A stretch of 64,000 nucleotides of DNA from Clostridium luticellarii. Its GTDB lineage: Bacteria > Bacillota > Clostridia > Clostridiales > Clostridiaceae. The notes below the pieces were generated by a model. The model was given only the letters and a program-made list of their open reading frames with translations, searched no databases and was not told where the DNA came from. The position numbers and the translations under genes were made by a program. The stretch spans positions 1 to 64,000 of the forward strand of contig NZ_PVXP01000014.1 in assembly GCF_002995845.1 (NCBI RefSeq), read 5' to 3'. Every line of letters starts with the position of its first letter. The stretch's first letter is position 1. Below are positions 9,815 to 20,363 of the stretch, piece after piece.

Positions 9815-9995
9815 TTTAACAACCACCCTATTATTTATAATGCGATAAAATTACTCATAATAATATTTACCTATAAATTCTATTTTAAATTTAAACGCAG
9901 AACAACCGCTAATCTCCCTCCTTAAAGAGATCATACGGCTTTTTAACCAAACTATTCTATTCATATCATATTTAACTTCATTTATATCAAACTAC

Positions 9996-10559
9996 TTATA
10001 GGGTCAATCCATTAAATCTATTCATGGCTTCCTCTACCCCGCTTTTTAAAATACATTCAACTGCCTCACTGCTGGCATCTAAAACCTTTTTAACATGCAT
10101 TTTGTCAGTTTCATTAAATTTACCCAATACATGGGAAATAAGTTGTCCCTTAGGTTGTCCTACCCCTATTTTTATCCTTAGGAACCGGTCTGTAGCTAAA
10201 TTAAATATTATATTTTTTATTCCATTGTGTCCTCCAGCACTTCCATGAGTCTTTATCCTTATTTTTCCCACGGGAATATCTATATCATCCTGGATTATTA
10301 TTATATTATTACAATTTATCTTGTAAAAATTTACAGCTTCAGCAACACTCTCTCCACTCAGATTCATATAAGTACCCGGTTTTAATAATATCACCTTGTT
10401 TTCCTCTATTATACCCTCTCCATAGGTTCCTTTAAATTTTTTCCTATTTATAGGAATATTATACTTATAACTTAATATATCTATGGAATCAAAACCCATA
10501 TTGTGTCGTGTATGCTCATACAACTTTCCTATATTCCCTAAACCAACTATTAAAAACAT
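9996..10559 (-). CDS. pth: Peptidyl-tRNA hydrolase
   Basis: This 187-residue enzyme cleaves peptidyl-tRNA released from ribosomes. The family motifs are present: [23 protein letters not shown] (with the catalytic His of TRHN), the [11 protein letters not shown] segment, [10 protein letters not shown] and GSAGGHNGI. It is 42 bp downstream of htrA and upstream of mfd; prs-pth-mfd is the conserved order, here interrupted by the two-component/HtrA genes. The region 9815-9995 between pth and mfd has no ORF. Confidence 0.97.
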   Translation of the reverse strand: MFLIVGLGNIGKLYEHTRHNMGFDSIDILSYKYNIPINRKKFKGTYGEGIIEENKVILLKPGTYMNLSGESVAEAVNFYKINCNNIIIIQDDIDIPVGKIRIKTHGSAGGHNGIKNIIFNLATDRFLRIKIGVGQPKGQLISHVLGKFNETDKMHVKKVLDASSEAVECILKSGVEEAMNRFNGLTL

Positions 10560-10601
10560 AAATTTACTCCAATCCTAACACTTGCCGCAAACTAAATTTT
10601 T

Positions 10602-11786
10602 TCATTTCTTATCAATTTGAGATAAAGTTATTTCTGAATATATAATATTTCCATCTCTCCAGATCTTACTCTTTATTTTATCTCCCACCTTATGTTCGTC
10701 TAGTATAAGCTCTACATCCGATATATCCTTTACTTTTTTTCCGTCCAATTCCAGCAATATATCCGTAGGCTTTATACCAGCAGCAGAAGCTCCACTGTTC
10801 TTCTCCACCTGTTGGATATATACTCCTTGAATTTTATTATCCTGTGATACCACACTTTCTCCGCTTATACCCAAATCGGGTCTTGAAACTTTCTCACCGC
10901 TCATAAGTGATTTTATTATATCCTTTGCTTCATTTATAGTTATGGCAAAACCAATTCCCTCTATGTTGGAATCAGTTCCCAATTTTAAACTATTTATTCC
11001 TATGACATCACCTTGTATATTACAAAGTGGCCCGCCACTGTTTCCTGGATTCATGGCTGCATCTGTCTGGATGACTTTATATATAACTCCATTATACTCT
11101 ATCTTTCTGTTTAATGCACTTATTATGCCCTTCGTAACTGAACCTGGAAATTCTCCACCTAGAGAATTTCCTATGGCAATAGCTGTATCTCCCACTTTTA
11201 CTTTAGAAGAATCCCCTAATCTAACTACAGGAAGATTTTTTGCATCTACTTTTATTAACGCCAGATCAGATCGTTCATCAACTCCAGCTACAGAGGCATT
11301 CAATATTTTCCCACTGGACAATTTAACCATAACTTTGTCTGCACCCTGAATCACATGATAATTTGTGACTATATACCCGTTGGAATCTATTATTATTCCA
11401 GAGCCGCTTTCTAAATCCTGCAGTCCAAAATAATCCTGAGCTTTATTGCTTATGCCCACCACTGCCGGGCTGACACTTTCCGCCACCTCAGATACAGAAT
11501 TCTGTGCTGCATTTTCAGAACCGGCTTTATCAGCATTATCCCTGGATTCAACCACTACTTGATTATTATTAGGTGTATAGATCTTGGCAGCCTCCCTCTT
11601 ACTGCTCACATAGGCCCCAGATATGCCTCCTGAAATAGAAGCTACCAACACAAAACAAAATATTTTTCCCAGCTTTATAATATTCGATCTTCTTTTGCTG
11701 TTTATAAATTTTATTTTTGCTCTATCGGATTCTACATTTTGCCATGAAACATCCTTTATATTATCATATCTGTTATTATCGTCCAT
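10602..11786 (-). CDS. htrA: HtrA/DegP-like membrane-anchored serine protease
   Basis: The 394-residue protein has a short cytoplasmic N-terminus, one membrane anchor (about residues 40-62), a trypsin-like protease domain and a C-terminal PDZ domain (about 295-390). The triad is visible as His in IVTNYHVI, Asp in RSDLALIKV and Ser in GNSGGPL. Such proteases degrade or refold damaged extracytoplasmic proteins. The ATG at 11786 has GAGGTG seven bases upstream; an ATG five codons earlier has no site. It follows a response regulator and kinase on the same strand, an arrangement that suggests envelope-stress control. Confidence 0.93.
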   Translation of the reverse strand: MDDNNRYDNIKDVSWQNVESDRAKIKFINSKRRSNIIKLGKIFCFVLVASISGGISGAYVSSKREAAKIYTPNNNQVVVESRDNADKAGSENAAQNSVSEVAESVSPAVVGISNKAQDYFGLQDLESGSGIIIDSNGYIVTNYHVIQGADKVMVKLSSGKILNASVAGVDERSDLALIKVDAKNLPVVRLGDSSKVKVGDTAIAIGNSLGGEFPGSVTKGIISALNRKIEYNGVIYKVIQTDAAMNPGNSGGPLCNIQGDVIGINSLKLGTDSNIEGIGFAITINEAKDIIKSLMSGEKVSRPDLGISGESVVSQDNKIQGVYIQQVEKNSGASAAGIKPTDILLELDGKKVKDISDVELILDEHKVGDKIKSKIWRDGNIIYSEITLSQIDKK

Positions 11787-11870
11787 GTAAATACACCTCA
11801 TAATATCTAAAATCTAGAGTTATTATAATAAAAAAGTTTTACACAAATATGAACAAAATAAAATAATTTG

Positions 11871-13286
11871 TTAAACTCTTTTCAAAGTGAAAGTGAACAT
11901 AATTCCATCAGGTTTCTTGTTCTCAGCCCATATATCTTCACCTAACTGGGTAAGTATACTCCTTACAATTGGAAGCCCAAGTCCTGTGCTTATCTTTGAA
12001 GTTCTGGATTTATCCATTTTATAAAATCTGTCCCATATATATTTCATATCCGATTGTGATATGCTGGAACCATCATTGTATATGGACGTGAATACTTTTT
12101 CTCCCTTTATTTTGGTAAATATTTTTATATTTCCATTTTCATTTACATATTTTACAGCATTGTCTACCAAATTTGTAACCACTTGAGTTATTCTATCTTT
12201 ATCTGCTGCTACATAGAGTTTATCATCCTCTAAATGCACATCTACCTTCAATTTCTTCTCATTTATTCTGGTTTCAAACTTTATAACACACAATCTTATT
12301 ATCTCATTTATATCCACTTTTTCTATATTGAGCTTAAGCTGTCCTGATTCAATGGTTGACAAATCCAAAAGATCATTTACCAATCTGGTAAGTCTCTGTA
12401 TTTCAGAATAAGTTACAGTAAGATAATAGTTCTGCTTTTCCAGAGGAATAACACCATCGATCATTCCTCCAATAAAACCTTTTATAGATGTTATAGGTGA
12501 TCTTATTTCATGGGACACATTTGATATGAATTCCCTTCTGTTTTTTTCCACCTTTTGCAGAGAATCCGCCATGCTGTTAAAAGATTTGGCAAGTTCTCCA
12601 ATTTCATCATTTGATCTAATTTCCACCCTCTTCTCAACTTCACCTCTGGAAATTTTATCTGCTGCATAATTAATCCGTTCCAGAGGCCTTATTATTATTT
12701 TCTGAGATAAATAATAAATTACAATACAGCATATTACAATGGCAAATACCGCCGATGCCCATATGATCTTGTATACCCATTTTAAAGGTTCTTTCAGTTC
12801 ATTTATGGATGTGTGCATCATTATAGCACCTTTAAAAACTTTATCCGAAAAAATGGGCACCTCAAAAGTATGAACTGGATCTGTGAATATTTCCGAATAA
12901 TTTTCTATTTTGTCTACTGTTTCATTTTCCCGGAGTTCTTTCAAATCACTAGTGACTATCTGTTTCGATGTAGCTATCAATTTTTTGTGTTCACTTTTCG
13001 ACACAGAATATACATAGCCATAATTATCTACAAGCCATATATCCGCAGATAAATAATTCCCTATATAAGTCAAAGTGTCATTTATATCGTCTTTTGTCAA
13101 ATTTCCATCTAAATATTGAATTGCCTTGTATTTTATAAACTGAGATTCCTTAAGCAGTTCACTTTCCCTCTGCTTAAAATAATACCCTTCAAACCAATAG
13201 GATAAAAAAGCCGCTGTCATCACAAAACTCACTATAATAATTGCAATAAATGCAGCCATAAGTTTTGAAAATAACCCCTTTTTCAT
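11871..13286 (-). CDS. Membrane sensor histidine kinase
   Basis: This 471-residue kinase has a first membrane segment (about residues 10-30), an extracytoplasmic sensor region (about 31-165), a second membrane segment (about 168-192), HAMP, HisKA with the phospho-accepting His in NVSHEIRSPITSIKGF, and HATPase_c with N and G boxes (VTNLVDNAVKYV, STGLGLPIVRSI). No PAS domain is seen, unlike WalK. Its ATG directly follows the stop of the response regulator gene, so the two are translationally coupled. The signal sensed is unknown; HtrA downstream hints at envelope stress. Confidence 0.93.
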   Translation of the reverse strand: MKKGLFSKLMAAFIAIIIVSFVMTAAFLSYWFEGYYFKQRESELLKESQFIKYKAIQYLDGNLTKDDINDTLTYIGNYLSADIWLVDNYGYVYSVSKSEHKKLIATSKQIVTSDLKELRENETVDKIENYSEIFTDPVHTFEVPIFSDKVFKGAIMMHTSINELKEPLKWVYKIIWASAVFAIVICCIVIYYLSQKIIIRPLERINYAADKISRGEVEKRVEIRSNDEIGELAKSFNSMADSLQKVEKNRREFISNVSHEIRSPITSIKGFIGGMIDGVIPLEKQNYYLTVTYSEIQRLTRLVNDLLDLSTIESGQLKLNIEKVDINEIIRLCVIKFETRINEKKLKVDVHLEDDKLYVAADKDRITQVVTNLVDNAVKYVNENGNIKIFTKIKGEKVFTSIYNDGSSISQSDMKYIWDRFYKMDKSRTSKISTGLGLPIVRSILTQLGEDIWAENKKPDGIMFTFTLKRV

Positions 13287-13973
13287 CTATTTCACCTCAA
13301 ATTTATACCCTACACCCCATACTGTTTCTATCTGCCAATTAGGCCCTCCCTGAAGTTTTTCCCTGAGCCTTTTAATATGAACATCCACTGTTCTGGAATC
13401 CCCTGGATAATCGTATCCCCAAACCTCACATAACAACTGTTCTCTGGTAAATACCCTGTTTTTATTATTCGCCAGATAGTACAGCAGTTCAAATTCTTTG
13501 GGAGGCATTTTTATCTCTTCATTTTTATAGACAACATTATATGAATTTATATCAATGGTAAGCTGTTCAAACTTAAGCACTTCCTTATTGTCATTATCTA
13601 CAGTATACCTCCTGAGGACTGCTTTAATTCTAGCCAGCATCTCTTTTGCCTCAAATGGTTTTACTATATAATCATCTGCTCCCAGTTCAAGTCCTAAAAC
13701 TTTATCAAAGGTTTCACCCTTTGCAGTGAGCATAATTACAGGAGTTTCATATTCTTTTCGTATCCATTTAAGTACATCTATGCCATCTATATTGGGAAGC
13801 ATTATATCCAATAATACTAGATCCGGTTTATATTCTAAAAATAGTGTCTCTGCCATTTTTCCATCATTTGCAATTTGTGTTTTATATCCTGCATTTTCCA
13901 AATACATCTTTATCACTTCACAAATATTCTCATCATCATCTACGATCAAAATCTTACCTATAGACCCTTCCAT
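13287..13973 (-). CDS. OmpR/PhoB family response regulator
   Basis: The 228-residue protein has a receiver domain (phospho-Asp in PDLVLLDIMLPN, conserved Lys in DDYIVKPFEAKE) and a C-terminal winged helix (NRVFTREQLLCEVWGYDYPGDSRTVDVHIKRLREKL). It is the partner of the adjoining kinase. The ATG at 13973 was preferred because AGGAGG lies six bases upstream; an upstream in-frame ATG at 14009 has no such site. Target genes cannot be read from the window, though the downstream htrA is a natural candidate. Confidence 0.94.
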   Translation of the reverse strand: MEGSIGKILIVDDDENICEVIKMYLENAGYKTQIANDGKMAETLFLEYKPDLVLLDIMLPNIDGIDVLKWIRKEYETPVIMLTAKGETFDKVLGLELGADDYIVKPFEAKEMLARIKAVLRRYTVDNDNKEVLKFEQLTIDINSYNVVYKNEEIKMPPKEFELLYYLANNKNRVFTREQLLCEVWGYDYPGDSRTVDVHIKRLREKLQGGPNWQIETVWGVGYKFEVK

Positions 13974-14302
13974 TATTATCCTCCTAATCAATCTTTTATA
14001 TCCATACATCTATTCATGTAACAGCTGTTGCTACTTCACTTACATCTTTTCTCAAAATTCCAGACAATTAACAGTTTATTTAAGGTCCAGTGTGAAATCA
14101 CATTACCCACAGACAAAACCTGACTCGGACCCAGGAATCAGTTCACATATATTATCAACTGTATTTTTTAATTCCATAATATAAATATTCTATAAGCAGC
14201 TATTAAAAAATCAACTGCTCATAATAAATTTATCATATATTCCTATATAAATAATATTCCCCTTTCAAAAGTTACAAATAAGTTACAAAATAAATATATT
14301 TT
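13974..14302 (-). other. Intergenic leader of the two-component operon
   Basis: A stretch without a gene between the response regulator and the prs terminator. It should hold the promoter of the two-component operon. Possible RNA structure lies at 14084-14141: GGTCC (14084-14088) can pair with GGACC (14127-14131), enclosing the dyad TGTGA-AA-TCACA (14091-14102), and CTGA (14120-14123) can pair with TCAG (14138-14141), an alternative to the first pairing. No known riboswitch class was recognised. Confidence 0.35.
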
Positions 14303-14334
14303 AAAAAAGCATGTAGAAAACAAATTCTACATGC
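14303..14334 (-). terminator. Terminator of glmU-prs
   Basis: Ten-base arms GCATGTAGAA and TTCTACATGC around a six-base loop, followed on the minus strand by six Ts, directly downstream of prs. Confidence 0.9.
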
Positions 14335-14344
14335 CACCTCAAAG

Positions 14345-15304
14345 TTAATCCTCAAATAATTTACTTACTGAAACTTCTTCGTATATTCTCCTTATGGCTT
14401 CTGCAAATACCGAAGCTATGGATAATATTTTAAATTTATCCAGCATCTTATTCTTTGGTAGATTTATTGTATTTAACATTACCAACTCTTTTATAACAGA
14501 ATTTTTTATTCTCTCTATTGCAGGGCCAGACAATACAGCATGGGTACAGCATGCATAAACCTCTTTAGCTCCCCTGTCCACAAGAGCCTGTGCTCCATTT
14601 GTTATAGTTCCTGCTGTATCTATCATATCATCTACTAATATAGCAATTTTACCATTCACATCGCCAATTATATTCATTACTTCTGATACATTGGCCTTTG
14701 GCCTTCTTTTATCAATAATAGCTATAGGTGCATGAAGTTTATCTGCAAATTTTCTAGCTCTTGTAACACTTCCAAGATCCGGTGAAACCACCACTACATC
14801 TTCTCTGCTGCTAAATCCTTTCTGCACAAAATATTTGGCTAGTATAGGAGCTCCTAAAAGATGATCTAGGGGTATATTGAAATATCCTTGAATCTGCGCT
14901 GCATGGAGGTCCATCGTAAGAACTCTATCCGCTCCTGCGGCAGTTAATATATCAGCCACCAATTTTGCAGTAATTGGATCTCTGGCTTTTGCTTTTCTAT
15001 CCTGTCTTGCATAGCCATAATAAGGCATTACAGCAGTTATTCTGCCTGCTGATGCCCTTTTAAATGCATCAATCATGATGAGAAGTTCCATTAAGTTGTC
15101 ATTTACAGGATTATTGGTAGATTGAACTAAGAATACATCCATACCCCTCACAGTCTCATTGATATCTACAGATATCTCTCCGTCACTAAAAGTGGAAACT
15201 TTTGCATCTCCCACTGTAGTTCCCAAAATATCGGCTATCTGCTTAGCCAATTCAGGATGAGAATTTCCAGCAAAAATTTTAATACTTTTACCATGGGTTA
15301 TCAT
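14345..15304 (-). CDS. prs: Ribose-phosphate pyrophosphokinase (PRPP synthetase)
   Basis: This 319-residue class I PRPP synthetase makes phosphoribosyl pyrophosphate from ribose 5-phosphate and ATP. It has the ATP-loop segment [12 protein letters not shown], the metal-binding histidine region [12 protein letters not shown], and the PRPP-binding loop [13 protein letters not shown]. Length is normal. It lies 25 bp downstream of glmU and both end at a strong terminator; there is no ctc gene between prs and pth, unlike Bacillus. Confidence 0.97.
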   Translation of the reverse strand: MITHGKSIKIFAGNSHPELAKQIADILGTTVGDAKVSTFSDGEISVDINETVRGMDVFLVQSTNNPVNDNLMELLIMIDAFKRASAGRITAVMPYYGYARQDRKAKARDPITAKLVADILTAAGADRVLTMDLHAAQIQGYFNIPLDHLLGAPILAKYFVQKGFSSREDVVVVSPDLGSVTRARKFADKLHAPIAIIDKRRPKANVSEVMNIIGDVNGKIAILVDDMIDTAGTITNGAQALVDRGAKEVYACCTHAVLSGPAIERIKNSVIKELVMLNTINLPKNKMLDKFKILSIASVFAEAIRRIYEEVSVSKLFED

Positions 15305-15328
15305 TATGTAAAGCCCTCCTAAAATTTT

Positions 15329-16699
15329 TTATTTCTTTAATCCTTTTTTATATACCCAGCCTTCTTTATTTATCTGCTTTGCCCTAGCTATAGCGAGAGA
15401 ACCTGCTGGTACCTCATCTGTTATAGTAGATCCTGCTGCTATATAGGTATCATCATTTACCTTAACCGGTGAAACTAGATTTGTATTGCATCCTATAAAT
15501 GAGTTATTTCCAATCAAAGTCTTATTTTTCACCTTGCCATCATAATTCACTACAACAGTTCCACATCCAAAATTACATCCGCTTCCTACCTGGGCATCAC
15601 CTATATATGTCAAATGTGATACTTTGGTTTTATCTCCAATTGTAGACTTTTTTATCTCTACAAAATCTCCTATTCTAACCGAATTTCCTATTATACTTTC
15701 GGGTCTTATATAGGCAAAAGGCCCCACCGTAACATTTTGTCCTATTTTACTTTCTAATATCACTGAACTCTGTACAATCACGTTGTCCTCTATCACGCTG
15801 TCTTTTATACGTGAATTTGGATACAACGTACATTTCTCTCCTATAACAGTATTTCCCTGAAGTACATTGCCCGGATATATCACGGTATCCCTGCCTATGG
15901 TAACATCCATTTCTATATAAGTATTGCCTGGATCAACAAGTGTTACCCCATTTCTCATATGTATATGGTTTATTCTATCTCTCATAACCTTTTCAGCTTC
16001 TGAGAGCTGCACCCTGGAATTTACTCCTATAATCTCCTCAAAATTTACTGGAAGCGCACCTATTTTCCCCTTGCTTACCTTCAATATTTCTATAACATCT
16101 GTCAGGTAATATTCACCTTGAGCATTATTGTTGTGTAATTTATTTAAGCTTTCAACAAGACTCTTTATATCAAAACAATACATTCCTGAATTTATCTCAT
16201 CAACTTTCAGTTCTTCCCTAGAACAATCTTTATGTTCAACTATTTTAAGGACTTCTCCATTTTTTTCTCTTATAATCCTTCCATATCCAGTAGGATCCTT
16301 AACCACAGATGTCACTATGGTAGCCTTATAACCACCCTTATTGTGAAAATCCAGCATTTTTTTTATGGTATCTTCTTTTATCAAAGGTGAATCCCCTGTA
16401 AATATGACTACTGTTCCTTCTTTATTCTTTAAAAAATCCTCTGCACATAAAACCGCATGCCCCGTACCCAATTGCTGATTTTGAAAAGAATAACTCACAT
16501 TTCTACTCTCAGTGGCTTTTTTTACCCGTTCCGCACCATTTCCAATTACAAGATCTATATCTTCTATTTGTGCTTTTTTTACAACATCAATAACTATATT
16601 GACCATTTCTCTCCCACAAACTTCATGTAAAACTTTGGGTGTAGAAGATTTCATTCTTTTTCCCTCACCAGCTGCTAATATTATAGCACAATTATACAT
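15329..16699 (-). CDS. glmU: Bifunctional GlmU (uridyltransferase / acetyltransferase)
   Basis: This 456-residue enzyme makes UDP-GlcNAc from glucosamine 1-phosphate. The N-terminal half is a nucleotidyltransferase ([20 protein letters not shown]); the C-terminal half is a left-handed beta-helix of hexapeptide repeats with the acetyltransferase catalytic region ([22 protein letters not shown]). UDP-GlcNAc feeds MurA, which is also in this window. A good sigma-A promoter lies about 65 bp upstream of the ATG. Confidence 0.97.
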   Translation of the reverse strand: MYNCAIILAAGEGKRMKSSTPKVLHEVCGREMVNIVIDVVKKAQIEDIDLVIGNGAERVKKATESRNVSYSFQNQQLGTGHAVLCAEDFLKNKEGTVVIFTGDSPLIKEDTIKKMLDFHNKGGYKATIVTSVVKDPTGYGRIIREKNGEVLKIVEHKDCSREELKVDEINSGMYCFDIKSLVESLNKLHNNNAQGEYYLTDVIEILKVSKGKIGALPVNFEEIIGVNSRVQLSEAEKVMRDRINHIHMRNGVTLVDPGNTYIEMDVTIGRDTVIYPGNVLQGNTVIGEKCTLYPNSRIKDSVIEDNVIVQSSVILESKIGQNVTVGPFAYIRPESIIGNSVRIGDFVEIKKSTIGDKTKVSHLTYIGDAQVGSGCNFGCGTVVVNYDGKVKNKTLIGNNSFIGCNTNLVSPVKVNDDTYIAAGSTITDEVPAGSLAIARAKQINKEGWVYKKGLKK

Positions 16700-16765
16700 T
16701 TTAACACCTCTTTATGGAATAAATCCACTTTTTCCACACTACATTATATTAAAACATTCTATAAT

Positions 16766-16794
16766 ATTATATTTTATATAAGAATTATTTGCAA
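16766..16794 (-). promoter_or_regulatory. Sigma-A promoter of glmU-prs
   Basis: On the minus strand TTGCAA (16794-16789), a 17-bp spacer and TATAAT (16771-16766), upstream of glmU and downstream of the spoVG terminator. Near-consensus boxes with ideal spacing. Confidence 0.75.
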
Positions 16795-16811
16795 CCTTAT
16801 AGCATAATTTC

Positions 16812-17170
<359 letters not shown>

Positions 17171-17181
17171 TTATGTATATA

Positions 17182-17210
17182 CTATTCTCTATATTTTATA
17201 TTTTTCCTTC
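17182..17210 (-). promoter_or_regulatory. Sigma-H-type promoter of spoVG
   Basis: On the minus strand GAAGGAAAA (17210-17202), an 11-bp spacer and AGAGAATAG (17190-17182). This fits the sigma-H consensus RNAGGAWWW-N11-12-RNNGAATWW at all but the last base. B. subtilis spoVG is a classic sigma-H gene. Confidence 0.65.
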
Positions 17211-17250
17211 TTATTTTGTTAAAAACTAATAAAATTTTTTGAAAACTTTA

Positions 17251-18066
17251 TCAGACGAACATTTTAGAAGGAGCTAATAGGGCGTTGCCATTTTCATCAA
17301 TACCTCTAAAATCCACTATGGATACATAATTCTGTACTAACTTTTTAGGAATTCCCACATTATCTATCAAGAATCCTATGCCCAGGAGTTCACTTTCAAA
17401 TTCTTTTAAAAGATCAATTATGCCCAGGGCAGTTCCTCCTGCTTTCATAAAATCATCAATAAAAATACATCTGCTTCCTTTTTTCAGCGCTTTTTTAGAT
17501 AATGACATATTTTGAATTCTGCCTGTAGACCCTGATACATAATTTATAGTCAATGTGGATCCTTCTGTAAACTTTGTCTCTCTCCTCACCACCACAAGTT
17601 GAACTCCCATCATTCTGGCAACCTCATAAGCCAGTGGTATTCCCTTGGTTTCCACTGTAACCACACAATCGATATCCTTTTCTATAAAAATGGATGCCAA
17701 AATCACACCTGCAGTATGTATTATTTTCGGATTAAACATTATATCTGTCATATATAAAAAATTTCCTGGTATTATTCTTTCTCTATTTCTTAAAATAATA
17801 CATAGCTTTTCAGCAAATTTTCTAGTTTTTTCAGGAGATATACCGCATATGTACTTAATTCCACCAGCCGCTCCTGACACAGTATTCATTTTTCCCATAT
17901 TCAATCTGCTTAGAGTATCCCTGATTACAACTATATCTTCACTGATCGTTGATTTTGCAGTATTGAACATCTCAGTAAAATTATTCAATCCCATTATCCT
18001 GTTGGGGTTTTCAAGCAATATTTTTGTTATTGCCGCTATTCTATGGTTTCTACTAAACTTTTGCAT
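17251..18066 (-). CDS. purR: Purine operon repressor PurR
   Basis: This 271-residue protein has an N-terminal winged-helix domain (about residues 1-75) and a phosphoribosyltransferase-type effector domain with the PRPP-binding loop CIFIDDFMKAGGTALG. In Firmicutes PurR represses purine synthesis genes and is relieved by PRPP, the product of prs in this same block. Length matches the family. It is divergent from murC across a 232-bp gap. No purine operator was confidently recognised in that gap. Confidence 0.95.
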   Translation of the reverse strand: MQKFSRNHRIAAITKILLENPNRIMGLNNFTEMFNTAKSTISEDIVVIRDTLSRLNMGKMNTVSGAAGGIKYICGISPEKTRKFAEKLCIILRNRERIIPGNFLYMTDIMFNPKIIHTAGVILASIFIEKDIDCVVTVETKGIPLAYEVARMMGVQLVVVRRETKFTEGSTLTINYVSGSTGRIQNMSLSKKALKKGSRCIFIDDFMKAGGTALGIIDLLKEFESELLGIGFLIDNVGIPKKLVQNYVSIVDFRGIDENGNALLAPSKMFV

Positions 18067-18298
18067 TCTATCACCTATCTATATGATTTTACGAATAATA
18101 ATGTAAGTTCTTATTCTATTATTCATATTGTATTCTAAAAACTGTGGTTAATCAATAGCTATTTACTGTAATTAAAGCTGTAAAATATCCATCCAAATTA
18201 ATTAATGTCCACCATGATAATATAATTTTCTTGTGTTTTTTAACTAATTTTTGTATATAATTATTGATAGGTTAGTTAATATGAAGGAGTGATTTGAA

Positions 18299-19669
18299 TT
18301 GTCATTTGATTTTATAAAAAATAAAAAAGTATACTTTATAGGTATAGGTGGAATAAGTATGAGCGGTCTGGCTGAAATCCTGCTTGAAAAAGGATTTAAG
18401 GTTTCCGGCTCCGATATAAAGTCTTCCCCGGCAACAGACAAGTTAAAGTCAATGGGTGCACACATATATATAGGTCAAATTTCTAAAAACATAACATCGG
18501 ATATAAATCTGATAGTATATACCGCTGCTATCCCAAAAGATAATGAAGAACTTTTAAAGGCTAAAACTCTGAACATTCCCCTGATAACCAGGGCAGAATT
18601 TTTAGGAAATATAATGAAAGGTCATAAGTACAATGTAGCTGTATCTGGAACTCATGGTAAGACCACCACTACATCCATGCTGTCCTCCATAACACTTGAT
18701 GCCAATCTGGACCCTACTATATTGGTAGGGGGAAATCTGGATATCATAAATGGAAACGTACGAATAGGAAACAGCCCATATTTTATTACGGAAGCTTGTG
18801 AGTACAAAGAATCCTTTTTAAAATTTTTTCCATATATAGGGGTCATTTTAAATATAGATGCTGATCACTTGGATTACTATAAAAATATAGATAATGTGCA
18901 AAATGCCTTTGTGAAATTTTCCAAATTGATTCCCCGGGACGGATATCTGGTATGCTGCAGTGATGATAGCAGAATGAAGAAAGTTATATCCAATGCCAAC
19001 TGTAATATAATTACCTATGGTATAGATAGCGGGGATATTACTGCCAGAGACATAGGCTTTGACAGCAAAGGATGTGCCTGCTTTAAAGTGTACAAGGATA
19101 ATGAAGCTTTGTTTTCCCTGCATCTGGGCATTCCAGGCAAACACAATATATTAAATTCCCTGGCCAGCGCAGCTGTTTCTTTAATTTTAAATATACCTCT
19201 GGAGAATATTAAAAAAGGTCTGGAAAACTTCAAGGGCACTCATAGAAGATTTGAAATCAAAGGCAAAAAAAACGGAATCACGGTAGTGGATGATTATGCC
19301 CATCATCCTACTGAAATAAAAGCAACTTTAAATGCAGCTCAAAATTATCCCCACAAAAGAATAATCTGTGTATTTCAGCCGCATACATTTTCAAGAACCA
19401 TCAACCTGTATAAGGAATTTACTTCTGCCTTCGATAATGTAGATGAATTGATACTGGCGGATATATATGCAGCAAGGGAAAAAGATACTGGAGAGGTCAG
19501 CTCTGCAATGCTGGCTAAAGACATCTCAAAAAGAGGTGTAAAATGCAGTTACATTGAAAATTTTGATTTAATAGTACAACATTTAAATCACAGTCTAAAG
19601 GATGGAGATTTGTTTTTAACTATAGGTGCAGGAGATGTCTTTAAAATAGGTGAAATGTTTTTAAAATAA
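18299..19669 (+). CDS. murC: UDP-N-acetylmuramate-L-alanine ligase
   Basis: This 456-residue Mur ligase adds L-Ala to UDP-MurNAc in the cytoplasm. The N-terminal nucleotide-binding motif [16 protein letters not shown], the ATP loop [12 protein letters not shown] and the motif [12 protein letters not shown] are present. The start is TTG at 18299: AAGGAGTG lies seven bases upstream and there is no ATG before the Rossmann motif. A TATAAT box at 18256-18261 with TTGTGT 19 bp upstream is a possible promoter. It is divergent from purR. Confidence 0.97.
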   Translation: MSFDFIKNKKVYFIGIGGISMSGLAEILLEKGFKVSGSDIKSSPATDKLKSMGAHIYIGQISKNITSDINLIVYTAAIPKDNEELLKAKTLNIPLITRAEFLGNIMKGHKYNVAVSGTHGKTTTTSMLSSITLDANLDPTILVGGNLDIINGNVRIGNSPYFITEACEYKESFLKFFPYIGVILNIDADHLDYYKNIDNVQNAFVKFSKLIPRDGYLVCCSDDSRMKKVISNANCNIITYGIDSGDITARDIGFDSKGCACFKVYKDNEALFSLHLGIPGKHNILNSLASAAVSLILNIPLENIKKGLENFKGTHRRFEIKGKKNGITVVDDYAHHPTEIKATLNAAQNYPHKRIICVFQPHTFSRTINLYKEFTSAFDNVDELILADIYAAREKDTGEVSSAMLAKDISKRGVKCSYIENFDLIVQHLNHSLKDGDLFLTIGAGDVFKIGEMFLK

Positions 19670-19761
19670 AGTATAAAATAACTAGTAAAATTTATAATTT
19701 GGCGTAAAATGTTTCTAATAGGGCAATACTATAATTGACAAATTATTGGAGGTGTTTTAAT

Positions 19762-20082
19762 TTGAAAAACTTTTTAATATCTGCATGTGTTGATGTATTT
19801 TTAATTTTATTATCTTATTTTTTATTTGTAAAAATAATCAGCGGACCTACAAGACACAAGTTATATGAAAAATTTTTTAAATCCTTCGCCAAATTTATAA
19901 TATACCTATTTTTCATAACTTTGGCCATAACCGGTTTAAGTGCATTAATATTATATAGAACTGCTTATATAGCTTATATAAATATAATATCCCCGGCCTT
20001 AGTATCCATATTGGTAGGCTTTTTAATGTCAACGGTTCCCACAAGAGGTGAAGGAGATAATTCCAATATGACTGTAAAATAG
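19762..20082 (+). CDS. Small membrane protein of unknown function
   Basis: The 106-residue product has three hydrophobic segments (about residues 3-24, 42-65 and 70-92) and a short hydrophilic C-terminus. I do not recognise a family. The TTG at 19762 is the likely start because GGAGGTG lies at good distance; the frame is open from a TTG at 19735, but that one would lie upstream of this ribosome binding site. It sits 92 bp after murC and before tRNA-Pro on the same strand. A TATAAT at 19730-19735 lies too close to the start to be clearly a promoter. Confidence 0.7.
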   Translation: MKNFLISACVDVFLILLSYFLFVKIISGPTRHKLYEKFFKSFAKFIIYLFFITLAITGLSALILYRTAYIAYINIISPALVSILVGFLMSTVPTRGEGDNSNMTVK

Positions 20083-20132
20083 TTTTTCACCTCTTGTTTT
20101 TATTCAATATATGTTATAGAATGTTAAAGGGA

Positions 20133-20208
20133 CGGGGTGTAGCGCAGATGGTAGCGCGCTTGCTTCGGGAGCAAGAGGTCGCAGGTTCGAGTCCTGTCAC
20201 CCCGACCA
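20133..20208 (+). tRNA. tRNA-Pro (CGG anticodon)
   Basis: A 76-base cloverleaf with encoded CCA. Acceptor arms are CGGGGTG and CACCCCG with discriminator A; the anticodon stem-loop is CTTGC-TTCGGGA-GCAAG with anticodon CGG; the T loop is TTCGAGT. The body closely resembles clostridial tRNA-Pro. A weak inverted repeat (AGATGGG 20216-20222, CCCATCT 20259-20265) and a T run at 20274-20280 follow. Confidence 0.95.
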
Positions 20209-20363
20209 CTGATATAGATGGGATTAAAATGATTTACATACATTAATTTTTCACATCACCCATCTCCTACCTGTTTTTTTCAAATTTATATTGTGTAAAT
20301 TCAAAACATAATATTACAAAACCATGGCAGTAAATTAATCACACAAGGAGTTGTATTCATAAG

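Noticed and set aside
9906-9945. Hairpin CCG/ATCTC...GAGAT/CGG followed by CTTTTTAA on the plus strand
   Set aside because: It looks like a plus-strand terminator, but no plus-strand gene lies upstream, and on the minus strand it has no T run.
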